In this document: positions 1-5,640 of the stretch, one piece after another | Layout of the letters: every line of letters begins with the position of its first letter | Position numbering within the stretch: the stretch's first letter is position 1 | Assembly: GCA_027623615.1 (NCBI GenBank) | Contig: JAQBVH010000240.1 | Location: forward strand, 1-5,895 | Reading direction: 5' to 3' | From: Planctomycetota bacterium | Lineage (GTDB): Bacteria > Planctomycetota > UBA1135 > GCA-002686595 | DNA length: 5,895 bases | Notes under the pieces: generated by a model | The model's database searches: none | What the model was told of the DNA's origin: nothing | What the model saw: only the letters and a program-made list of their open reading frames with translations | Position numbers and translations under genes: made by a program

Positions 1-164
1 AGCTCGTCCACCGGGACGGAGAGGGTGCGCAGGTAGACCTCTTGCACCAGGTCCTCGGCCTCGACCTGGCGCCGCAGGGCCTGGCCGGCCAGGTGCTCGA
101 CCAGCAGCCTCAGGCGGCGCTGCTGGTTCCCGAGCCGGATCCCGAGGTCCTGTGGTGCGGACAT
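1..164 (-). CDS. ECF-type RNA polymerase sigma factor, N-terminal part (cut by window edge)
   Basis: Only the first 54 codons are inside the window; the gene continues leftward. The reading frame starts at ATG 164-162 (MSAPQDLGIRLGNQQRRL...) and stays open to the edge. Residues 18-48 read as sigma region 2: a basic, leucine-rich helix (RLRLLVEHLAGQALRR) followed by VEAEDLVQEVYLRTL. The D-L-V-Q-E-V-x-L-R signature (residues 38-46) is the region 2.2 core-binding hallmark of sigma-70/ECF factors. In this family the protein binds core RNA polymerase and directs it to a small regulon, often including its own promoter. Region 4, any C-terminal extension and any anti-sigma gene lie outside the window, so the ECF subgroup cannot be given. 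The gene is divergent from the phospholipase C-like gene, with about 50 bp between start codons, so the two may share a control region; that is inference. I see no clear Shine-Dalgarno sequence before the ATG. Confidence 0.8.
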   Translation of the reverse strand, partial: MSAPQDLGIRLGNQQRRLRLLVEHLAGQALRRQVEAEDLVQEVYLRTLSVPVDE

Positions 165-214
165 GGCTTGGTTGTAGCGCGCCGCGCGGGTCGGCCGCTA
201 CCGTCGGGGCAGTG
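165..214. promoter_or_regulatory. Divergent intergenic region between sigma factor and phospholipase-like gene
   Basis: These 50 bp separate two divergently oriented start codons and must hold, or lie between, the 5' ends of both genes. The stretch is very G+C-rich and contains the short palindrome CCGCGCGG at 182-189. GGGG at 206-209, five bases before ATG 215, is a possible weak ribosome binding site for the rightward gene. I cannot identify convincing -35/-10 boxes on either strand. The call as a control region rests on gene layout, not on motifs. Confidence 0.3.
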
Positions 215-1102
215 ATGCTACTGCTGCTGTGCGTCGTAGGCCTCGCCGTCTGCGGCTGGGGACCTGGCCACCACCTCGAGTTCGCGACCCGCGTCGTGCG
301 CCGGCGCCGGGAGCACCTGCCCAAGGCCGTGGCCGACCTGCTCGACGACGAGCGCGACGCCTACCTCTACGGGAACCTCGCGGCGGACATCATCAACATG
401 AAGGCCTACGGGGGGCACCGCAACCACTGCCACCGCTGGACGATCGTCGACGAGATGCGCGAGCACGCGGAGACGCCGGGGCAGGAGGCCTTCATCCTCG
501 GCTACCTCTCGCACCTGGCCGCCGATACGATCGCCCACAACCACTTCGTCCCCTACCACCTGGTGCGCTACGCACGCGGGCGCGGCCTCGGGCACCTGTA
601 CTGGGAGATGATGGCGGACCGCCACGTGCCGGAGGCGCGCTGGGACATTGTGTCACGACTCAAGGAGCGCGACGACCTGGCCGCGCTCGACAAGTTGATC
701 AACGCAACCGTGCCCCGCAAGGCGCTCCCGATGGGCGCGAACAAGCTGATCTTCGACCACGTGCTGCTCGTCTCCGAGCGCCAGACCTGGCGCCGCGGCC
801 TACAGCGCCTGCACCCGATCGAGAAGGTCCGCCTCGAGAAGGGCTTCCTCGCACGCTTCCAGAAGGCCGCCGTCGGGCGTGTGCGACTCGCGCTCACCGA
901 ACGCGGCCGCCGCGCCCTCGCGCACCTCGACACGACCGGGAAAGCAGCTCAGAAGGAGGCGGCGCGCCTGCGCAAGGAGCTCGTGCGCCGCCATCGTCCG
1001 GGCGAAGAGCGCGACAGCGAAGGGGAAAGCCTCGCCGCGCAGTTCCTGGTGGGGATGGAGTCCCCTCCGCCTGACCACGGGCAGGCGGACCCGCACTGGT
1101 AG
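215..1102 (+). CDS. Exported zinc-dependent phospholipase C-like protein
   Basis: The 295-residue product matches the zinc-dependent phospholipase C / S1-P1 nuclease fold, whose members use three zinc ions to hydrolyse phosphodiester bonds. A short hydrophobic leader (residues 1-14) precedes a run WGPGHH. The ligand pattern known from Bacillus cereus phospholipase C can be followed in order: H19/H20, D58 (GNLAAD), H73 (HCHRW), then H100, D104 and H110 in SHLAADTIAHNHF, and H127 with E131 in HLYWE. The H-x3-D-x5-H and H-x3-E spacings are the same as in that enzyme. From about residue 170 the chain is charged and helical, without a recognised domain. Start: ATG 215 puts the leader at the N-terminus; GTG 212 is equivalent, while GTG 152 would add 21 poorly signal-like residues and overlap the divergent sigma gene. 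The substrate (phospholipid or other phosphodiester) is unknown. The protein probably acts in the periplasm, or is anchored to or outside the membrane. Confidence 0.75.
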   Translation: MLLLLCVVGLAVCGWGPGHHLEFATRVVRRRREHLPKAVADLLDDERDAYLYGNLAADIINMKAYGGHRNHCHRWTIVDEMREHAETPGQEAFILGYLSHLAADTIAHNHFVPYHLVRYARGRGLGHLYWEMMADRHVPEARWDIVSRLKERDDLAALDKLINATVPRKALPMGANKLIFDHVLLVSERQTWRRGLQRLHPIEKVRLEKGFLARFQKAAVGRVRLALTERGRRALAHLDTTGKAAQKEAARLRKELVRRHRPGEERDSEGESLAAQFLVGMESPPPDHGQADPHW

Positions 1103-1107
1103 CTGCA

Positions 1108-1132
1108 GAGACCCTGGGCGGTCGCTGGGCTC
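1108..1132. terminator. Possible bidirectional hairpin between convergent genes
   Basis: The 30 bp between the two convergent stop codons contain GAG(A)CCC at 1108-1114 and its complement GGGCTC at 1127-1132. They give a six-pair stem with one bulged A and a loop of about 12 bases. A competing small stem, GACC/GGTC, lies inside it. There is no T-tract on either side. The location between convergent stops fits a shared terminator, but the stem is modest for such G+C-rich DNA. Confidence 0.25.
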
Positions 1133-3094
1133 CTACGGAAAGCGGAAGTAGCGCACGACCAGGTCGTTCGCCAAGCCGTCCTTGTTCAGGTCGACCTTGG
1201 CCGCGGCTTCGTCGTAGAGGAACGCGCCGACCAGGGGAACACCCTCCGTCTCGAAGGTGATCGAGGGGATGGGCAGGGAGTTGAGGGTGCCCATGTAGAT
1301 GGGCGAGGCGTTCGGGGCCCTGGCGATTCGATAGAGAACGTAGTCGTTGTCGTCCCCGTCACCGTTCAGGTCGATGCCGACGCCGCCTCCGAGGTTGTTG
1401 TGCTTCTCGGAGACCCGGAAGAAGCCGAGCCCGCGCGCGGTGGTCACCCCCGCGTCGTCCTCCTTGACCGCGACCCCATAGCCGGGGAACTTGAGGATGT
1501 TGGCGGAGGACAGCTCCGGGAAGGTCGGCACGGAGTCGATCTTGTCCCCGTCGTCGTTCTCATCACTCCCGAGCACGTCCTCGTCCAGAGCGGCGACGAA
1601 GGAGTTGCTCTCGGTCAGGTTGTCAGCCATCCAGGTGACGCTCACCGGGCCCGGGTTGCTCGTGCCGTGGTTGAAGTTCCAGTTACCCACGGGGTTCGAG
1701 GGCACGATCGCTGCCAGGAGCAAGTTGTCGGTCGTATCGTCGCCGTCATGGTTGTACACGTCCGCCGCCTCGTCGACGAGCACGACCCAGACCGCGTCCA
1801 TCGGGATCACGCCGCCGCTCGAGGGGCCGTAGAAGCCCGGGATCGTGGTGGCCAGGGCCAGCATTTTGTCCTCGCCCGCCTCGGGCAGCGGGGTCGCCAG
1901 CGGGTCGCTGGCCTCCACCCAGCGGAAGATCAGGTCGTTCCAGGTCGAGTCCCCGTTCAGATCGCAGCCGGCGCCGCTGCCCTCGTCCGACTCGAGGGAG
2001 ACCACGCCCGCGAAGACCCTGCCGGCCGACTCCATCAGGTACAGCTTGTCACTCTGGAGCGCGCGACCCACCAGGCCCGTGTTGCGCACGTTGGCCGGGG
2101 TCGCGAGGAAGTCGCTGTAGAGCAACCAGTGCAGGACGTCGTCGTCCATGTCCGCGTCCGCGGCGAACGCGCAGTTGAAGGGCTGCCAGGTCGGATCGAA
2201 CAGGAGCGGGTCGTTGAGGTTCGCCTCCTCACCCTGCTCGTTGACCAGAAAGGCGACGGTCCAGTCGGTCCCGTCCCGGAGCACGGTCACGTTGCTGAGC
2301 GGGTCCACCGCCTTGCCGACCGAGGTGACCTGCGCCGCGACGTCGCCGCCGTCGTAGAGGGCCAGCACCGTCGTGTCGTTCGGGTTGCCGTCGCCGTTGA
2401 GGTCCCCGTCGACGGTCTCGTCCATGGTCAGGAAGAGCATGCCGTCGTCAACGCGCCAGATGGACAGGGACACGCCGTCGTCGGCGGCGTCGTCGATCGT
2501 GCTCGTCACGGGCACCGGCATGTCCGGGATCGCCCCGGGCGTCGACACGGTGGTCGACATCAGGTTCGTCGCGAACTCGGCGACCGGCGCCGCCGGGTCT
2601 ACGTAGACCAGCCGGTCGTCCACAGCAACCACCGTCGCCGCCGCGGGGTCCAGGGTCGCGAAGAAGGTCGGGGTCGTCGCCGCGCTCTCCACGTAGAGCA
2701 GGACCAGGTCGTTCATGTCCCCGTCGCCGTTCCAGATCTTCTTGTCGTCGGCCTCGGACACGACCAGGAACAGGGTCGCGTTCAGGTAGACCATCGAGCG
2801 CGTCGCGACCCCGAGCATCGTGCGGCCCTGGGAGCCGGTGTTGATGCGCACCGCGATGGCGTCGGACATGTCCCCGTCGCCGTTCATGTCCGTGTTGCCC
2901 GACGCGCTCTCCGAGGCGAGGTACGCCAGCCACGGTCCGTCGATCAGCAGGGGCGTGCTCGGGGCGACCCCGTCCGGGGTGTTGCGGATCTGAAAGGTCG
3001 CCGCCGGCTTGCTCTCATCCTTCGCCGCGGTGCAACCGACGGCGAAGAGGAGGAACGGGACGGCGAGGAGAGCGGAGGAGTTGCTCATGCGCAT
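1133..3094 (-). CDS. Repeat-containing lipoprotein with acidic calcium-loop motifs
   Basis: This 653-residue protein is of no family I can name. MRMSNSSALLAVPFLLFAVGC forms a signal peptide ending in a lipobox-like AVGC, with the lipidated cysteine at residue 21, followed by a polar linker. The rest consists of about nine units. Each has a hydrophobic strand ending in E or DE (for example LFLVVSE, LFLTMDE, VWVVLVDE, FFRVSE, AFLYDE), a variable polar stretch, an acidic loop of the type D-x-N-G-D-G-D-x-x-D, and another hydrophobic strand (VLLYV, VLYRI, VVRYF). Such loops bind calcium in dockerins, EF-hands and integrin-type propellers. Calcium binding and a beta-propeller-like fold are therefore inferred; surface binding or structural work is more likely than catalysis. 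Start: ATG 3094, with in-frame ATG 3088 as the alternative; both keep the signal peptide, and the Shine-Dalgarno is weak. The frame stays open far upstream through the antiporter gene, but that part is out of frame with the antiporter and reads as low-complexity G/R/A-rich sequence. Confidence 0.85.
   Translation of the reverse strand: MRMSNSSALLAVPFLLFAVGCTAAKDESKPAATFQIRNTPDGVAPSTPLLIDGPWLAYLASESASGNTDMNGDGDMSDAIAVRINTGSQGRTMLGVATRSMVYLNATLFLVVSEADDKKIWNGDGDMNDLVLLYVESAATTPTFFATLDPAAATVVAVDDRLVYVDPAAPVAEFATNLMSTTVSTPGAIPDMPVPVTSTIDDAADDGVSLSIWRVDDGMLFLTMDETVDGDLNGDGNPNDTTVLALYDGGDVAAQVTSVGKAVDPLSNVTVLRDGTDWTVAFLVNEQGEEANLNDPLLFDPTWQPFNCAFAADADMDDDVLHWLLYSDFLATPANVRNTGLVGRALQSDKLYLMESAGRVFAGVVSLESDEGSGAGCDLNGDSTWNDLIFRWVEASDPLATPLPEAGEDKMLALATTIPGFYGPSSGGVIPMDAVWVVLVDEAADVYNHDGDDTTDNLLLAAIVPSNPVGNWNFNHGTSNPGPVSVTWMADNLTESNSFVAALDEDVLGSDENDDGDKIDSVPTFPELSSANILKFPGYGVAVKEDDAGVTTARGLGFFRVSEKHNNLGGGVGIDLNGDGDDNDYVLYRIARAPNASPIYMGTLNSLPIPSITFETEGVPLVGAFLYDEAAAKVDLNKDGLANDLVVRYFRFP
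1163..2890 (-). repeat. Array of degenerate acidic-loop repeats within the lipoprotein gene
   Basis: Loop positions, by residue and coordinate, are: D69-D78 (2890-2861), I120-D129 (2737-2708), D231-D240 (2404-2375), D313-D319, degenerate (2158-2138), D378-D387 (1963-1934), V446-D456 (1759-1727), D511-D520 (1564-1535), D575-D584 (1372-1343) and D635-D644 (1192-1163). The last five spacings are regular at 60-68 residues. The 111-residue gap between loops two and three could hide a unit that lost its loop, around DDRLVYVD at 159-166. Loops one and two share a perfect 19-base identity (catgtccccgtcgccgttc on the + strand at 2714-2732 and 2867-2885). The remaining units have diverged at DNA level. 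Confidence 0.8.
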
Positions 3095-3130
3095 GGCGGT
3101 TCGTCGGACGGAGTTCGGCCCTGGGCGCGC

Positions 3131-3160
3131 ACTGTAGCCCGGTGCCCGGTCGTGGGTCGA
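3131..3160 (-). promoter_or_regulatory. Weak candidate sigma-70-like promoter for the lipoprotein gene
   Basis: On the minus strand, TCGACC (3160-3155) and TACAGT (3136-3131) each match four of six consensus bases, with an 18-base spacer, about 36 bases upstream of the ATG at 3094. Two tandem copies of ACCGGGC lie in the spacer. Matches of this quality occur by chance, so the call is tentative. The independent argument is the presence of a 113-bp gap and a hairpin after the antiporter gene. Confidence 0.2.
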
Positions 3161-3168
3161 CCCCTCCA

Positions 3169-3192
3169 GGAATCCGGACACACTCCGGCTCC
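3169..3192 (-). terminator. Hairpin downstream of the antiporter gene
   Basis: Reading the minus strand, GGAGCCGGA, loop GTGTG, then TCCGGATTCC folds into a stem of nine pairs (five plus four, one of them G-T) with a single bulged A. It begins 16 bases after the antiporter stop codon. No T-run follows, so it is not a canonical intrinsic terminator. It may attenuate readthrough into the lipoprotein gene or protect the 3' end of the operon transcript. Confidence 0.4.
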
Positions 3193-3207
3193 CCGCTGCA
3201 CATGCGA

Positions 3208-4677
3208 TCAAGCCAGGAGCGGCACCACGAGCAACACGTACACCACGGCGATCGCCAGGTGGGCCAGGGCGAAGGGCAGCGCCTTGACCACGAACCCACC
3301 GAAGCTGAGGGGCACCTGGTGCTTGTGCATGACCGTGACGGCGACGAGGGTCGAGGCGGAGCCGATCGGCGTCAGGTTTCCACCGAGGTTCGCCCCGAAG
3401 ATGACCGCCCACCAGGACCCGGAGGTGACGGACTCGGGCGCCATCACGCTCTGGGCCTCGAGGATGTTGGCCATCATCGCCGCCAGCGGGATGTTGTCGG
3501 TCACCGAGCTGAAGCCCGCCGCGGACACGAGCAGGGAGGCGGTGCCGCCGTGCTCGCCGAGGCCGAGGAGCACGCTCACCCCCCGGCCGATCAGATGCAG
3601 CACCTGGGCGTACTCCATCACGTAGATCACCGCGAACAGGGCGCAGAAGAAGCCCAAGAGGTCCCAATCGACGGCCTGGTAGAAGCGGTCGGCGCTCGAC
3701 TTGAAGCGCAGCAGCATGATCAGGGCGAAGGCCAGGGCCACGTAGCCGAGGCCCAAGCTGGACACCCACGGCAGCACGGAGGCCATGGCGATCACCACGA
3801 TGAACAGGCCGAGCATCACGGCCCCGAACACGAAGAAGCCGCGGCTCTCGATGCCATCGTTCTCGTCGAAGCCGGCCACGAGGGAGGCCGCCTCCGCCCG
3901 CTCGGCCTCGCCGACCAGGCGCGGCACCTTGAAGAGCTGCGCTCCCATCAGGAGGGTCACGACCGTCGTCACCACGACGAACGGGCTCGCGACGATGAAG
4001 AACTTCAGGAAGCTGATGCCCGCCTTCTGTCCGACGATGATGTTCGGCACGGAGCTGATGAGGGTCAGCAGACCGCCAACGTTGGTGAGCAGCCCCTCGG
4101 TCAGCAGGAACCCCAGGAGCAGGCCCGAGCGCTTGAGCCTGGAAAGCGACACCGCCGAGAGGGACCCGACGATGATCATCGCGGTCACGTTGTTGAGCAC
4201 GGCCGAGAAGACGACCGTCATCAACCCGTACAGCCAGAGCAGCTTGCGTGGGTCGCCGCCCGAGAGCTTGGTCAGCCTGATCGCGATCCAGGTGAACAAG
4301 CCCGACTTCGAGGTCACGTCCACGAAGAGGCTCGAGCCGAGGATGATCGCGATCACGCCCCAGTCGACCGCGGGGATGTAGACCGGCATCACGAGCGCAT
4401 GCCCGCCCTCGACCAGCCACTGGCCAGGTTCCAGCAGGAGGCCCTCGGGGACCGGCACGGAGACCGCACCGATCAGCACGTCCTGGAAGGGCAGGATGTG
4501 GAAGGCGGCGCCCAGGAGCAGGCACACGCTGGCGAACGCGCCGGCGATGATCGACTTCTTGGCGTGGAGCTTCTCCTCGAGCGCGAGGGCGAGGATCAAC
4601 AGCACCAGGAGGGCGCAGAAGATCGCGGTCACGTGACCCGGGACGGTGTGGGCGCCAGCGGCGAGGAGGGAGGGCAT
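3208..4677 (-). CDS. ArsB/NhaD-type ion transporter superfamily permease
   Basis: A 489-residue polytopic membrane protein with about 11-12 hydrophobic segments, the normal size for the ion transporter superfamily (ArsB, NhaD, CitMHS, animal P protein). The two-fold pseudo-repeat is visible. The first half has LFVDVTSKSGLFTW (117-130), LNNVTAMIIVG (161-171) and NVGGLLTLISSVPN (199-212). The second half has TDNIPLAAMMANIL (393-406) and GANLGGNLTPIGSAS (428-442). A polar central loop (about 250-280) separates the halves. The GG-x-x-T and S/N-rich hairpins are where relatives bind cation and substrate. Sodium/proton antiport is my preferred role because the sequence resembles NhaD and P-protein motifs most, but arsenite efflux or anion transport cannot be excluded. 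There are no ars regulatory genes nearby. Start: ATG 4677 lies two bases after the stop of the stress-protein gene (TAG-GC-ATG) with no Shine-Dalgarno, so translation is probably coupled. Confidence 0.85.
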   Translation of the reverse strand: MPSLLAAGAHTVPGHVTAIFCALLVLLILALALEEKLHAKKSIIAGAFASVCLLLGAAFHILPFQDVLIGAVSVPVPEGLLLEPGQWLVEGGHALVMPVYIPAVDWGVIAIILGSSLFVDVTSKSGLFTWIAIRLTKLSGGDPRKLLWLYGLMTVVFSAVLNNVTAMIIVGSLSAVSLSRLKRSGLLLGFLLTEGLLTNVGGLLTLISSVPNIIVGQKAGISFLKFFIVASPFVVVTTVVTLLMGAQLFKVPRLVGEAERAEAASLVAGFDENDGIESRGFFVFGAVMLGLFIVVIAMASVLPWVSSLGLGYVALAFALIMLLRFKSSADRFYQAVDWDLLGFFCALFAVIYVMEYAQVLHLIGRGVSVLLGLGEHGGTASLLVSAAGFSSVTDNIPLAAMMANILEAQSVMAPESVTSGSWWAVIFGANLGGNLTPIGSASTLVAVTVMHKHQVPLSFGGFVVKALPFALAHLAIAVVYVLLVVPLLA

Positions 4678-4679
4678 GC

Positions 4680-5540
4680 CTAGAGGAGCAGCAGGGGCAG
4701 GTCGCGCAGCTCGACCGCGAGCGGATAGGCCAGCCCGTGCATGGCGCTGTGGTCCTCGTCCTTGGTGTTGAGCACGAGCAGATCGATGCCGTGGGCCTCG
4801 ATCAAGGTCCGGTACTCGGCCACCCGGTGACCCATCGAGATCACCGCCTGCACCCGGGCCTCGACGCCAGCCTCGGCGATCGCCGCGCCAGCGGAGCGGA
4901 TGTAGTCCGCAGGCTCCTTCAGCAGCAGGGCGCGCAACTTCTCCCGGGCCAGCTCCGTGTCGATCTCGGGGATGCGCGACACCACGTCGATGTAGCGCTC
5001 GAACACCGCGTCGTCCTCGACGTGGGAGAGGAACAAGGTCCCCCCCGGATGCAGGCAGGACAGCGCCGCGTTGATCAGCGACGCCTCCCCATCCAGGTGG
5101 TCCGTGATCGCCATGATCCGATCCGTCGTGCCCGGCGACCACTCCTCCCCCGTCGCATGCTCGGGATGCGGCAGCAGGAGGACGGGGGTGGTCGTCGCCT
5201 GGGTCAGGACGTCCACGTGCGCCCCGAGGGTGAACACCCAGCGCCAGGCCTGCGAGTGCAGGCAGCGGTGGGTCGCGACCACGTCCGGCCGCTGCGCCTC
5301 CATGAGCTCGAGCAGGTCCTGGGGGCTTTGAAAGCGATCCCCCTCGATCAGGACCGTGGTCACCTCCTCGGCGCCAGCCATCGAGCCGATCAGGCTGCGC
5401 ACCTGCGCCGCGAAGGCCTGGGCCTCGTCCCCGGTGCGGTCGGTGACGATCATCACCGAGCGCACCGTGCGCCGCTCGTACTGGAAGCGCTCGCGGGTGG
5501 CTGAGCGGAACACGCTCTCGAACTGGTCGACCTTGTTCAT
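4680..5540 (-). CDS. Tandem-domain universal stress protein (UspA superfamily)
   Basis: A 286-residue soluble protein with two UspA-like domains, similar in layout to UspE-type proteins. Domain one (about 25-124) opens with the strand RSVMIVTDRTGDEA and closes with LGAHVDVLTQATTTPVLLLP. Domain two (about 139-286) opens with TDRIMAITDHLDGEA, has the strands GGTLFLSHVED and ARVQAVISMGH, then IDLLVLNTKDEDH, and ends in AVELRDLPLLLL, a typical USP terminal strand. Neither domain shows the G-x2-G-x9-G-S/T phosphate loop of ATP-binding members, so nucleotide binding is doubtful. The start at ATG 5540 is supported by AGGA seven bases upstream (5551-5548). The gene is first in an operon with the ion transporter, the two being 2 bp apart. 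Stress proteins of this family that bind and control a linked transporter are known (TeaD with the TeaABC ectoine uptake system of Halomonas elongata). A similar regulatory role here is inference. Confidence 0.85.
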   Translation of the reverse strand: MNKVDQFESVFRSATRERFQYERRTVRSVMIVTDRTGDEAQAFAAQVRSLIGSMAGAEEVTTVLIEGDRFQSPQDLLELMEAQRPDVVATHRCLHSQAWRWVFTLGAHVDVLTQATTTPVLLLPHPEHATGEEWSPGTTDRIMAITDHLDGEASLINAALSCLHPGGTLFLSHVEDDAVFERYIDVVSRIPEIDTELAREKLRALLLKEPADYIRSAGAAIAEAGVEARVQAVISMGHRVAEYRTLIEAHGIDLLVLNTKDEDHSAMHGLAYPLAVELRDLPLLLL

Positions 5541-5640
5541 TGGCGAATCCTACGGGGATGGCGTGGATGGACCCCAACAGCGATTGACCGACCGCGTAGG
5601 AAGCTGGAAACCGTCCTCCCGTTCCGGTTGGATGCTCCCC
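5541..5640. promoter_or_regulatory. Divergent intergenic region upstream of the stress-protein operon and the radical SAM gene
   Basis: These 100 bp lie between two divergent start codons and should hold the promoter of the stress-protein/antiporter operon and that of the rightward gene. The only motif I trust is AGGA at 5551-5548 on the minus strand, seven bases from ATG 5540. TTGACC at 5584-5589 on the plus strand resembles a -35 box, but no acceptable -10 follows at 16-18 bases. If translation of the rightward gene starts at ATG 5632, the region is 9 bp shorter. Confidence 0.3.

Noticed and set aside
152..214. GTG 152 as start of the phospholipase-like gene
   Set aside because: It would add 21 residues before the hydrophobic leader and overlap the divergent sigma factor start. 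ATG 215 places the leader at the N-terminus.
229..1074. Alternative + strand frame of 281 residues overlapping the phospholipase-like gene
   Set aside because: R/P/A-rich shadow; the overlapping frame carries a signal peptide and a full set of zinc ligands.
1163..2890. Assignment of the lipoprotein repeats to FG-GAP/VCBS or dockerin families
   Set aside because: The acidic loop is similar, but the FG and GAP signatures, the dockerin two-repeat layout and the usual unit length are missing.
1400..3625. Long open frame of 741 residues on the + strand
   Set aside because: It is antisense to the lipoprotein gene, with V/R/H/G-rich composition and no recognisable domain. Long antisense frames are expected in G+C-rich genes.
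3095..4525. N-terminal extension of the lipoprotein reading frame to 4525, giving a 1130-residue protein
   Set aside because: It overlaps the antiporter gene in another frame on the same strand and reads as G/R/A/P-rich low-complexity sequence. A proper lipoprotein signal peptide begins at 3094.
3142..4683. Open frame of 513 residues on the + strand
   Set aside because: It is antisense to the membrane transporter and reads as H/R/E/Q/G-rich low-complexity sequence, the mirror of hydrophobic codons.
4737..5504. Open frame of 255 residues on the + strand
   Set aside because: Antisense to the universal stress protein gene and without any recognisable domain.
5584..5612. TTGACC as a -35 box for the radical SAM gene
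   Set aside because: No sequence resembling TATAAT lies at a suitable distance; one good hexamer alone is not evidence.
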